Origin: Lewinella sp. IMCC34183
Lineage (GTDB): Bacteria > Bacteroidota > Bacteroidia > Chitinophagales > Saprospiraceae
NCBI RefSeq assembly: GCF_003390915.1
Contig: NZ_QMEM01000005.1
Location: 186,001 to 250,000 of the forward strand
Reading direction: 5' to 3'
Length of the DNA stretch: 64,000 bases
The first letter of the stretch is position 1. Each line of letters starts with the position of its first letter. The notes under the pieces are model-generated. The model had not been told where the DNA came from, made no database searches, and worked only from the letters and a program-made list of their open reading frames with translations. Below are positions 1 to 7,690 of the stretch, piece after piece. The position numbers and the translations under genes are program-made.

Positions 1-181
1 GAGGAGGTAGGGGGAGGTCTCGTTAGCTAGGTGATTGATGGCTGGGGGAATTTTGGGACGTAGGTTCAACGTAATAAGGCCCCGGTCGCCCTGGTGTTTA
101 CCGCGGGGACGGGAATGCGCGACCGCGGGTGCGGCGGTCTCCCAGACCGGCATATCTTCCGGCTCGCCCACCCCCGACCAG

Positions 182-1348
182 ATGACCCGCCCGTTCTCCT
201 TGTTCCCTACCCTGTTGCTGTGGCTTGCGCTCCTCTTTTCGTCACTGCTCCACGGTCAGCCGGCCGTGAGCGGCACGGTTCGCGACAGCCTGACCGGTGA
301 GCCGGTCTCCTTCGCCACCGTCTACTTCGACGGCACCACCGTAGGCACCACCACCGACGACGCGGGCGCGTACCGACTGCCGCTGTCCGACATGAAGCTG
401 CCGGCCGTGGTCGTCGCTACCCACCTCAACTACCGGTCCGCCAACCGCCTCGTGGAGCGCGGCGGGGAGCAAGATCCTTTGGTGTTGGCCCCCTCCGCCT
501 ACGAGATCGCGGCGGTGGAGGTCGGCGACCGCAACAACCGGGAGCGCAACCTGCGGGAATTTCGGGAGGCCTTTCTCGGTACCGACCCCGGCGGGCGGCG
601 GGCCACCCTGACGAACCAGGAACGGCTGCGCTTCGACCGCACTTACCGCACCGATACCCTCCGCCACGCCGACGTACTGGTCGAGCGCCACGGCCTGCCC
701 GACGACCTGCGCAACGTGCAGTGGTCCATCGACGGCAAGTCACTCACCTTCGAGCAAGCCAGTGATTTGCGGGTCAGCAGCGCGGGCGTACTGCGGGTGG
801 ACGTCCCCGACCTGGGCTACCGGGTCTCCGTCGACCTGATCCAGTTCTCGATCGACTACCGGGCGGGGTCCACCTTCGGCCTCGGCACCTACTACTTCGA
901 GCCCTACGAGGGCAACGGCAAGGCGCGGGGCCGCCACGTCCGCAACCGGCGGGAAACCTACTACCTGTCCTCCCAACACTTCCTGCGGGCGCTGTACGCC
1001 GACAACCTCGCCGCCGAGGGCTTCGCGGTCTACGAGATGGTGGACGACGAGGCCCGGCCCATCGACCTCACCGCTTTCCTCCGCCGCGTATCGGATACCG
1101 AAATGGCCATCGAGGGCCTAAACGGACGGCGGATCGCGGTACTGTACTACCACGACCGCCGGGGCCGCCCCCTGCCGCCCGACCGCCGGAAACGGGCGGC
1201 CTACACCACCTCTTACCTGACCGTGCTGGGCCCCTCGGCCACTTTCCGAGCGGACGGGACACTCGGGAACAGCCCCATCAGTTTCGGCGGGACCATGGGT
1301 GCCTTCCAGGTGACGCGGATGCTGCCGAGCGACTACCGGCCGGAGTGA
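182..1348 (+). CDS. Secreted carboxypeptidase-like regulatory domain protein
   Basis: The 388-residue product starts at the ATG at 182, which gives a clean signal peptide (hydrophobic run LLLWLALLF, likely cut after HGQ near residue 25). The in-frame ATG at 35 would add 49 charged residues before the signal and was rejected. Residues about 28-105 form a carboxypeptidase-regulatory-like beta-sandwich (SGTVRDSLTGEPVSFATV, then DDAGAYRLPL), common at the N-terminus of exported Bacteroidota proteins. The remaining 280 residues match nothing I recognise and lack an obvious TonB plug, barrel or T9SS tail. It is convergent with the S41 protease gene, with a 9-base gap. Envelope or secreted location is likely; the function is unknown. 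Confidence 0.8.
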   Translation: MTRPFSLFPTLLLWLALLFSSLLHGQPAVSGTVRDSLTGEPVSFATVYFDGTTVGTTTDDAGAYRLPLSDMKLPAVVVATHLNYRSANRLVERGGEQDPLVLAPSAYEIAAVEVGDRNNRERNLREFREAFLGTDPGGRRATLTNQERLRFDRTYRTDTLRHADVLVERHGLPDDLRNVQWSIDGKSLTFEQASDLRVSSAGVLRVDVPDLGYRVSVDLIQFSIDYRAGSTFGLGTYYFEPYEGNGKARGRHVRNRRETYYLSSQHFLRALYADNLAAEGFAVYEMVDDEARPIDLTAFLRRVSDTEMAIEGLNGRRIAVLYYHDRRGRPLPPDRRKRAAYTTSYLTVLGPSATFRADGTLGNSPISFGGTMGAFQVTRMLPSDYRPE

Positions 1349-1357
1349 TGGTCAGGA

Positions 1358-3574
1358 TCACTGCGCCTGACGGAGAAACGTCAGGGCCCGCTCCAGCACC
1401 TCGTCCCGCCCCGCGCGAATGGCGGCCACGGTGAGCGGTACCTCGATGTCGGGCACGATGCCCACCCGCTGGGTAGGTGAGCGATCGGGATAGTAAATCC
1501 CGACGCCGGAAATGAAAGTTTCCAGTCCCCCCGGCACGGTGATGCGGGATACGTTGCCGTCCGCGCCCGCCGTCCGGCGGCCGATCACCGTCGCGCGCCC
1601 GCCGGCCCGCAGGGCCATGGCCTCGAACTCACCGGCGCTCTGCGTGACTTCGCTGACCAGCACCACTACCGGCCCCGAATAGGTATCGACGGAACCCGAA
1701 ACCTCGACCGGCTCGGTCCAGGTGAAGGTGCCGGGGGAGGTCATGCTGGCCTTGGTAGAGCGCACGAAGGGCGTGGCTTCCGCCCGCAGGAAGGCGGCCA
1801 GAGTGGAGTTTACGCTCAGGGAAGGGTAATTGCGCAGATCGAAGATGATGCCCCGGGCGTGGCGGAAGGAGTCCCGGATCACCGGCACGTCGGCGGGCCG
1901 GAGGTTTTGCAGGCTCACGTAGCCGACGTCGCCTTCGAGCCACTCATGGGCGGGTTTGCGCCGCGGGGGTACCAGGGTGTAGCGATCCAGTGCGCCTGCG
2001 TAGAACAGGGGGATGCGGCGGGTCGCCTCCCCGGTGGCCGTACGTACCCCGACCAGCAGGCTGCGGCTGGTATCGCGGAGCAAGTCCCCGGCGAGGTCGC
2101 GCAGGCGGGCCGCTTCGTTCGAGGCGGGGTAGCGATCGCGGCGCTCGGCCACGATCTCCGCTACCGGGCGGCCGTCGACGTGGGTGATCACGTCCCCGAC
2201 CGCCAGGTCCGTGGCGGGTGTTATTCCCACGTTGTACACGTCGCTCACCACCGCCTGCCCCTCCGCGAAGCGCAGGTGCACCGCTGCGTAGCGGTCGCCC
2301 CGCGCCTCCTCGATGCGGTCACTGCCGGCGCCCAGCTGGGCGTGGGTGTCGTCGACCTCGGTGATGAGCTCCAGCACGGCCGTCTCGTAGGCGAGCTCGT
2401 CCTCCGCCGCCAGGAAGCGCGGCAGGTAGGCGGCCAGCACCTCCTCCCAGTCGCGGTCGGTTTCCCCCACGTAGGGGAAGTAGTAGCGCACCATATTCCA
2501 GTAGCGGTACAGGGCCAGCAGCCGGAAGCCCGCGTCGGGGTAAGCGGGCGCGGCGTAGGCCAGCTCGTGGCGGAAGTCGGGGTTGCCGGCGCCGGCCGCG
2601 GGTGCGATGTAGTACTGGGTGCCGGTGGCCCGGTTGGCGTAGACCGCGTGGAGAAGCGTGCGCAGGGTGGGACTGGCGATGCGGTCATCAATCCAGTCGC
2701 GGTCCGCGGTCCGGGCCACGTCGGTTTCCGGAGGGGGACATCGGTCGCAGGCGGGCACTTCCCCCAGCTGCCTGACCCACGCTTCCAGTTGGGATTCCCG
2801 CTGCACCTGCGTCCGCGCCGCCAGGTAGCCGGGCAGGAAACGGAACAGGGCGTAGTCCCACTGCCGCTCGCCGCGGGCGATGGTGGGGTGGTGGTACTTC
2901 AGGAAGCCCCACACGCGGCCGAGCAGCTCCAGGTGCGCCACCCGCTCCGCTGAGGTGGGTGGGAAGGTCACGTCGCTGCCGCCCGCGAAGCCGTGGTCGT
3001 TGTCGGCGGCGTAGGTGACGGGGGGCTGTTCGGCCTTGGTCTGTACGTCCTCGCCGTCGATGGTGACCCTCAGGCCGTCGATCCAGGCGGTGCCGGTACC
3101 CGTGAGGATGCCGCCGACGTAAATAACGTCTGTGTCGGCGGGATAGTCCAGGGTGACGCTGTACTCCTGCCAGTCGCGGGTGCCGTCGATCTCGCGGAGC
3201 AGCATATTATCGAAGGAGAGGGATTTACCGCCGCCGTCGAGGCGCAGGAGCAGTCCGGCCGCCCCGTCGGCGACGTCTTCCGTGCGGAGGTAGCCGGTCA
3301 GGGTGATGCTGCTGCCGCGGAAGCGGGCCGGGATGGCCAGCAGGGCCACGCCAAAGGGCACTTCACCGCCTACCCCCGAGATGCGAAGGCTGCGCTCGCC
3401 GGAGAAGGCCAGCGGATCGGTCGCAACGTCGGCCGCACCCAGGGTGGTCCAGCCCCACGGCATATCGTCCTTGCCGGGGCGTTCAAGGTCGAGATTGTAC
3501 CGGCCGGAGACCGGGGCGGGGGTCGAGCGGCAGGCGGTCAGTACGATAAAGAGAAGGAACGGGAGGTAGCGCAT
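1358..3574 (-). CDS. S41 family (C-terminal processing-type) peptidase, lipoprotein
   Basis: A 738-residue protein with a lipoprotein signal (lipobox LTAC, Cys15), so probably membrane-anchored. Residues about 30-170 look like a carbohydrate-binding-type jelly roll (LTGYLRTEDVADGAAGL, ending in WIDGLRVTIDG). The middle is helical. Residues about 440-500 resemble a PDZ domain (TDLAVGDVITHVDGRPV). The C-terminal third is the S41 protease core: DVGYVSLQNL, then RGIIFDLRNYPS, then SEVTQSAGEFEA, where Ser646 fits the nucleophile position. S41 enzymes cleave exported or misfolded proteins near their C-termini. The start ATG at 3574 gives the signal directly. It is a single gene with no obvious partner. 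Confidence 0.9.
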   Translation of the reverse strand: MRYLPFLLFIVLTACRSTPAPVSGRYNLDLERPGKDDMPWGWTTLGAADVATDPLAFSGERSLRISGVGGEVPFGVALLAIPARFRGSSITLTGYLRTEDVADGAAGLLLRLDGGGKSLSFDNMLLREIDGTRDWQEYSVTLDYPADTDVIYVGGILTGTGTAWIDGLRVTIDGEDVQTKAEQPPVTYAADNDHGFAGGSDVTFPPTSAERVAHLELLGRVWGFLKYHHPTIARGERQWDYALFRFLPGYLAARTQVQRESQLEAWVRQLGEVPACDRCPPPETDVARTADRDWIDDRIASPTLRTLLHAVYANRATGTQYYIAPAAGAGNPDFRHELAYAAPAYPDAGFRLLALYRYWNMVRYYFPYVGETDRDWEEVLAAYLPRFLAAEDELAYETAVLELITEVDDTHAQLGAGSDRIEEARGDRYAAVHLRFAEGQAVVSDVYNVGITPATDLAVGDVITHVDGRPVAEIVAERRDRYPASNEAARLRDLAGDLLRDTSRSLLVGVRTATGEATRRIPLFYAGALDRYTLVPPRRKPAHEWLEGDVGYVSLQNLRPADVPVIRDSFRHARGIIFDLRNYPSLSVNSTLAAFLRAEATPFVRSTKASMTSPGTFTWTEPVEVSGSVDTYSGPVVVLVSEVTQSAGEFEAMALRAGGRATVIGRRTAGADGNVSRITVPGGLETFISGVGIYYPDRSPTQRVGIVPDIEVPLTVAAIRAGRDEVLERALTFLRQAQ

Positions 3575-3625
3575 GGGTCGGCGGTAGGTGCCCCCCTAAG
3601 TTACGCCTCACCGGTTTGGTTGGGC

Positions 3626-4504
3626 TCATTCACCGGCGACGAGGGCGGAGTCCCCGGTCCGAATACGCTGCGGCACCGTACCGTCGGGGAGGGCCCACGG
3701 CCGCGTCGGCTCGAAGGGCATCTCGTGCAGGCGGACGACGGTCAGCTCCTCCGGGTCGCGCCAGGCGGGGATACCGATGGTCAGCTGCTCCTGGGCGACG
3801 TCGGTGCGGCGGGTGCCGTGCAGCCAGTCCCAGAAGGGAAAGACCACCCCGAAGTTGGAGTTGAACTCCTCCTCCACGATGCTGTGGTGAATGCCGTGCA
3901 GGCGGGGGGTGATCATGAGTTTGTCGAGCGTGCGCTCCACCGCCCCCGGCAGCCGCAGGTTGCTGTGGTGAAAGGCGGTACAGCCCTCGAAGACCGCCTC
4001 GTAGCCGAGGATCAGGTCGGCCGGCGCGCCGATGAGGGCGATCATGCCGCCCCGGTACACGATCGAGAACACCTGCTCGCCCAGGTGGAAACGGAAGCCG
4101 GTGGTGACGTCCATGTCCATATCCGAGTGGTGCACCTGGTGCAGGCGGTACAGGAAGGGGACCCCGTGGGTGAGGCGGTGCCAGAGGTAGTTGGTGTAGT
4201 CGAGCAGCAGGACGCCGGCGGCGTAGCGGGCCCAGCGCGGCAGGCCCAGCCAGTACACCAGCCCGAAGCGGCGGCGGTCGGTCCACTCCCCGGCGTACAC
4301 CATGGCCGGCAGCAGGGCGGCGCGCACGACGGCAAAGCCGGAGGCGGCCACGGCGGTATTGATGACGGAGCGCTTGACCTTGGACTGCCGCTGTTCGCGC
4401 AGTACCAGTACCTCTTCGAGGAGGTAGAGTCCGACCACGACACCGGCCAGTACGGGGAAGGCCTTACGGTCGAACCAGGGGAAATAGAACTTGAACTTGG
4501 GCAT
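3626..4504 (-). CDS. Sterol desaturase / fatty acid hydroxylase family membrane enzyme
   Basis: A 292-residue integral membrane di-iron oxygenase. The histidine clusters of the family are all present: HRLTH at 109-113, HQVHH at 122-126, FHHSN near 179 and HGIHH at 203-207, followed by FWDWLHGTRR. Hydrophobic stretches lie near residues 17-35, 52-70 and 145-170. Family members hydroxylate or desaturate sterols, carotenoids or fatty acids; the substrate cannot be read from the sequence, and a carotenoid or membrane lipid is plausible in a pigmented Bacteroidota cell. Its promoter side abuts the first copy of the 82-bp repeat at 4541-4622. Confidence 0.9.
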   Translation of the reverse strand: MPKFKFYFPWFDRKAFPVLAGVVVGLYLLEEVLVLREQRQSKVKRSVINTAVAASGFAVVRAALLPAMVYAGEWTDRRRFGLVYWLGLPRWARYAAGVLLLDYTNYLWHRLTHGVPFLYRLHQVHHSDMDMDVTTGFRFHLGEQVFSIVYRGGMIALIGAPADLILGYEAVFEGCTAFHHSNLRLPGAVERTLDKLMITPRLHGIHHSIVEEEFNSNFGVVFPFWDWLHGTRRTDVAQEQLTIGIPAWRDPEELTVVRLHEMPFEPTRPWALPDGTVPQRIRTGDSALVAGE

Positions 4505-4520
4505 GCGGGAAGGTACGAAG

Positions 4521-4622
4521 TGGCCGGTCGGCTAGCGGCCGGTCGACTGGTCGACCGGCCACTAGTCGACCGGCCACTAGCGGTACGTACCAGTTTGCGA
4601 TTCTTAACCTACAGTTAACATT
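4521..4622. repeat. Dispersed 82-bp intergenic repeat, copy A (with upstream inverted arm)
   Basis: Positions 4541-4622 align without gaps to 7368-7449; I count 74 of 82 identical bases by eye. It holds two tandem 15-base units (tcgaccggccactag), a perfect palindrome ggtacgtacc, and a TTAAC/GTTAA inverted pair at its right end. The left arm tggccggtcg (4521-4530) is the reverse complement of cgaccggcca (4552-4561), so the element can fold. It lies between two divergent genes. The second copy has the same orientation 2.8 kb away. Confidence 0.85.
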
Positions 4623-4712
4623 GAGCTGCCCCACCGACCACGCACTCTCATACCGCAGCTACCCAACCCTGTGCAATTTCCCCCTAACTAGCATCTTGTC
4701 CCAAATCTCACC

Positions 4713-5564
4713 ATGATCCGCCCGTCGCTCTTGCTGCTGTTCCTGCTTTACCTGAGCCACGTAGGCACCCAGGTCTTATCGAACCGCGACAGCCTGCCAC
4801 CCACGACCATCGTGACCACCCGCTTCTACGGGGGCCACAGGGGGTTTTGGTGCCGCCAATTCACCGACGACCGCGGCCGCACGGTCCGCGAGGAATCCTA
4901 CCGGAGAACCGAGCTCCGGGGGGTGACCCTGACCACGTACAACCAGCGGGGCGACGTAACCCACTTGGTACAGTCCTTCGATATCAATAACCCGGGGATC
5001 GACACCACCCTCCGTACCGTGTACCGCTACGGCCCGCCGGGGCAAATCCTCCGGCAGACCGACCGGCTCGGCTACGACTTCCTGAGAATGTACCGGCTCA
5101 CAGCGATGCGCGGGGACACCCTGCTCTACACGGAACACCATCATCACGACCGCTCACCACCGCATACGACCGATACTGCGCTGGTAATCCTGCACCGGCT
5201 GGTCCGCGACGCCGGCGGCCGGTTGACCTACCACTCCACGACCACTGCGTCGGATGGTTCCACCGTTCGGATAACCTTCCAGTACAACGGCCACGGCGAT
5301 CTCGCCCGTCGGAAGATTGCGCGTGAGCCAGCCCTCCGGGAGGGTATTGAGACCCTGTACGTGGGTGGACCGGCAGCGGACGATCAAGCGTGGTCCTACC
5401 GCTACGACCGGCACGGGCGCATCCGTCGGAAATACACTACCATCACCGGTGTTAAACTGCTGACCGCCCGTTATCGCTACCGCACGTATCGGACGCTGCC
5501 AACGCAGTACGGAGAGACGGGCCAACACAGCCTCCACCCGTCCGAATCGACACCCTTACCCTAA
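4713..5564 (+). CDS. Secreted protein with YD-like repeats, unknown function
   Basis: A 283-residue product starting with a hydrophobic signal (MIRPSLLLLFLLYLS). The body is rich in Tyr, Arg and Asp, with short recurring strands such as TTYNQRGDVTHLV, VYRYGPPGQILRQTD, FQYNGHGDLARRK and YRYDRHGRIRRKY. This resembles the YD/RHS-type beta-strand repeats found in wall-associated proteins, but the repeats are short and the polymorphic toxin core is absent. It is the first of four short same-strand genes between the two repeat copies; the next begins 22 bases downstream. No enzyme motif was seen. Confidence 0.65.
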   Translation: MIRPSLLLLFLLYLSHVGTQVLSNRDSLPPTTIVTTRFYGGHRGFWCRQFTDDRGRTVREESYRRTELRGVTLTTYNQRGDVTHLVQSFDINNPGIDTTLRTVYRYGPPGQILRQTDRLGYDFLRMYRLTAMRGDTLLYTEHHHHDRSPPHTTDTALVILHRLVRDAGGRLTYHSTTTASDGSTVRITFQYNGHGDLARRKIAREPALREGIETLYVGGPAADDQAWSYRYDRHGRIRRKYTTITGVKLLTARYRYRTYRTLPTQYGETGQHSLHPSESTPLP

Positions 5565-5586
5565 ATCCACCTATTCCATTCCCGCT

Positions 5587-6054
5587 ATGCCTACCAGAAT
5601 TTGCTGCGCCGCGCTACTCTTCTGCGCCACCTGTGCCCTCCCTGCCCAGGCTCCCATTCCCGACTACCATCCCTCGGACTCCACCCTCTACGCAGAAATC
5701 CTGGCCATGGACCAACGTTACTTCGACGCCTACAACACCTGCGACCTTGCCACCCAGGAAGCGATCTACGCCGACGATCTGGAGTTTTACCACGACCGGG
5801 GCGGGCTGGCCACCTCCAAACCCGATCTCCTGCGCGCCATCGAGCAAAACATCTGTGGCAAGGTGAAACGCTTCTTACTTCCCGAGACCGTGGAGGTGCA
5901 CCCCATACCCGGCTTCGGTGCCGTAGAACTGGGCTACCACCGCTTCGAAAATGCCGAGGAGCCGGAGGCGCCTTCGGTACCCAGCCGCTTCGTTACGGTC
6001 TGGAAGCGGGACGGGGACCGGTGGCTGATGAGCCGGGTGATCAGTTTGCACTGA
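5587..6054 (+). CDS. Exported NTF2-like (DUF4440/SnoaL-type) protein
   Basis: A 155-residue protein with a cleavable signal (LLFCATCALPAQ). The mature part has the nuclear-transport-factor-2-like fold seen in DUF4440 proteins: an initial helix (AEILAMDQRYFDAYNTCD), the acidic segment IYADDLEFYHDRGG, and a C-terminal strand pair RFVTVWKRDGDRWLMSRVIS. NTF2-like proteins form a conical pocket that binds small ligands or acts as an isomerase or hydrolase; this one cannot be assigned a ligand. It follows the YD-like gene by 22 bases and may be co-transcribed. Confidence 0.8.
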   Translation: MPTRICCAALLFCATCALPAQAPIPDYHPSDSTLYAEILAMDQRYFDAYNTCDLATQEAIYADDLEFYHDRGGLATSKPDLLRAIEQNICGKVKRFLLPETVEVHPIPGFGAVELGYHRFENAEEPEAPSVPSRFVTVWKRDGDRWLMSRVISLH

Positions 6055-6171
6055 CCGGCAAGTCGGGGCGAGTTAAAATGAAGCCTGAACGTCCTATACG
6101 CAGCCACATTTAGGTTATGTTATCACGGCGCCCGTCAGCCCATTCAGTTAAATGTTGGCCTCCTCTTTTCC

Positions 6172-6720
6172 ATGAACGCAACGATCAATAACGGTAAAGC
6201 CACCGTAAACCGCACCCTGAACGGCCTGACCATCAGCGTCCCCTCCCGCAAGGTGTGGTTGGCTATGATCTTTCTCCCGGTCTGGTTGTGCGGCTGGGCG
6301 TTCGGCTTCGTTGCGGCGGGCAGCAATATGCTGGGGTTGTGGGGAGCGGCGGGCGAAACGGACCTTTTCCTGGCGGTTTGGCTGGTCGGCTGGACCGTAG
6401 GTGGAATTTTCGCCATTGGCGTGGTACTGTGGCTCTGGTTCGGGCGGGAAACGTTCGAAATAAGCGGTACGAAGGTGCACTTCACCCGGGGCGTGTTCGG
6501 ACTAGGACTACGGAAGGAACTGGATCGGTCGCAGGTAGAGAATGTTCGTTACCATGCCGTAGATACCGGCTCCTTCAGCGGCAACCGCAATGCCGCGGCT
6601 TTCGGCTTCGGGGACGGCCGCATCAAATTTGATTACGGAATGAAGACGTATTCCTTCGGACTGGGCGTAGACGAAGCTGAAGCCCGCTATCTTGTGGAGC
6701 AGATAGCATCGACGCTGTAG
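6172..6720 (+). CDS. Membrane protein with PH-like C-terminal domain, unknown function
   Basis: A 182-residue protein. After a short hydrophilic start, two membrane segments follow (about 26-48, VWLAMIFLPVWLCGWAF, and 63-88, FLAVWLVGWTVGGIF). The C-terminal 90 residues are beta-rich (WFGREFEIS-type strands, HFTRGVFGLGLRKELDRSQVENV, then a final helix VDEAEARYLVEQIASTL). That pattern resembles small bacterial PH-domain membrane proteins. The ATG at 6172 follows a 117-base gap after the NTF2-like gene. The role is unknown. Confidence 0.65.
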   Translation: MNATINNGKATVNRTLNGLTISVPSRKVWLAMIFLPVWLCGWAFGFVAAGSNMLGLWGAAGETDLFLAVWLVGWTVGGIFAIGVVLWLWFGRETFEISGTKVHFTRGVFGLGLRKELDRSQVENVRYHAVDTGSFSGNRNAAAFGFGDGRIKFDYGMKTYSFGLGVDEAEARYLVEQIASTL

Positions 6721-6823
6721 GTCCGGGCGGTGGGGCAAGAGAGTGGGGACGCAGTGACGCAGCAATCCAGCAATCCAATAGATTAACCTACAACTCGCCA
6801 TCCGACCAATCAATTCCTTCGCC

Positions 6824-7324
6824 ATGCGGTCAATCCACCTCCTGACCATCCTCCTCGCGGTGGCGGGCCTGGGAAGTTGTGACTGCGTAATCAGCGGAGA
6901 GGGGTACGTCTACGATGCCGCTACCCGGAAGCCGCTGGTCGGGGCGACCGTAAAATTTTTGGACACCTCGGAGTCCGGACGGACGGACAGTACCGGTTTT
7001 TTCGATCTGTATTTCGTTACCGGCTTTTGCCCGGACAGGGTGTTTCAGGTCGCTATGCCAGGGTATAAGCCCTTTGAACTGGAAGTGGATGGCGAAAATG
7101 ACCAGACCGTCTACCGTGTACGCACGGAATCCTACGACGTAGCGCTGGACCCACCGTTCAGGCCGGATCCCGAGCAACCGGACTCCTATATCGTCAGCAC
7201 GTCCTTCGACCGCTTCAGCGGTGAATTTTCCGTGGGGAAGGGGGGAGTGATAAGCTTCTACCTCGAGCGGGACGATCCCGCCGCGGAACTCCAGGAATGG
7301 AAAGCACGGATGCAATCCCGTTAG
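6824..7324 (+). CDS. Small lipoprotein with carboxypeptidase-regulatory-like domain
   Basis: A 166-residue lipoprotein: a signal with lipobox GSC (Cys20), then GEGYVYDAATRKPLVGATVKF and RTDSTGFFDLYF, the typical CarboxypepD_reg-like strand pattern. The tail is acidic and ends in a short helix. Proteins like this usually sit in the outer membrane and contribute a binding or structural beta-sandwich. It is the last of the four genes between the two 82-bp repeats, and its stop is 43 bases before the second copy. Confidence 0.75.
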   Translation: MRSIHLLTILLAVAGLGSCDCVISGEGYVYDAATRKPLVGATVKFLDTSESGRTDSTGFFDLYFVTGFCPDRVFQVAMPGYKPFELEVDGENDQTVYRVRTESYDVALDPPFRPDPEQPDSYIVSTSFDRFSGEFSVGKGGVISFYLERDDPAAELQEWKARMQSR

Positions 7325-7361
7325 ATAAACTCCCGTATCCAAAGATCGTCCCCTTTGATCA

Positions 7362-7449
7362 GTGGCCGGTGGATTAGTCGACCGGCCACTAGTCGACCGG
7401 CCAGTATCGGTACGTACCAGGTCGCGATTCTTAACCCACAGTTAACATT
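7362..7449. repeat. Dispersed 82-bp intergenic repeat, copy B
   Basis: 7368-7449 matches 4541-4622 in the same orientation. It carries the same 15-base tandem unit, the palindrome ggtacgtacc and the terminal TTAAC/GTTAA pair. The arm agtggccggt (7361-7370) is the exact reverse complement of accggccact (7381-7390), leaving a 10-base loop, so this copy can form a strong hairpin. Confidence 0.85.
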
Positions 7450-7690
7450 AATGCTTTCAGCTCACCTGAGCAGCTTGCCCCCCGAAACTTAGCCGGAGCA
7501 GGGTAACCCGGGAGGATCGTTATTGTATAGCACAACGCCGAAAATTACCCCCGACCAAACATATCCAGCGTTTGCCGGAGCAGTACGGATGGATTCGATA
7601 ACGCAGAAGCATCCGTAACCGCGACCCGGTGACAGCTTTTGCGACGGAGCGCAGGTGCAGGGGTCGTAATTAAATTTCGGGGCTACACGG
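7450..7690. other. Intergenic leader of the helicase gene, no gene seen
   Basis: This 241-base stretch separates repeat copy B from the helicase start. A minus-strand reading frame crosses it but has no recognisable product and overlaps the helicase 5' end. An A/T-rich patch (gtaattaaatttc) just before the start may hold the promoter. No tRNA or riboswitch pattern was recognised. Confidence 0.4.

Noticed and set aside
1-181. Possible gene at the left edge of the window
   Set aside because: The in-frame extension before 182 has no signal or family, and nothing else is readable in the first 181 bases.
2993-4618. 541-residue plus-strand frame spanning S41 and desaturase genes
   Set aside because: It covers two real minus-strand genes with recognisable motifs and the repeat; low-complexity shadow.
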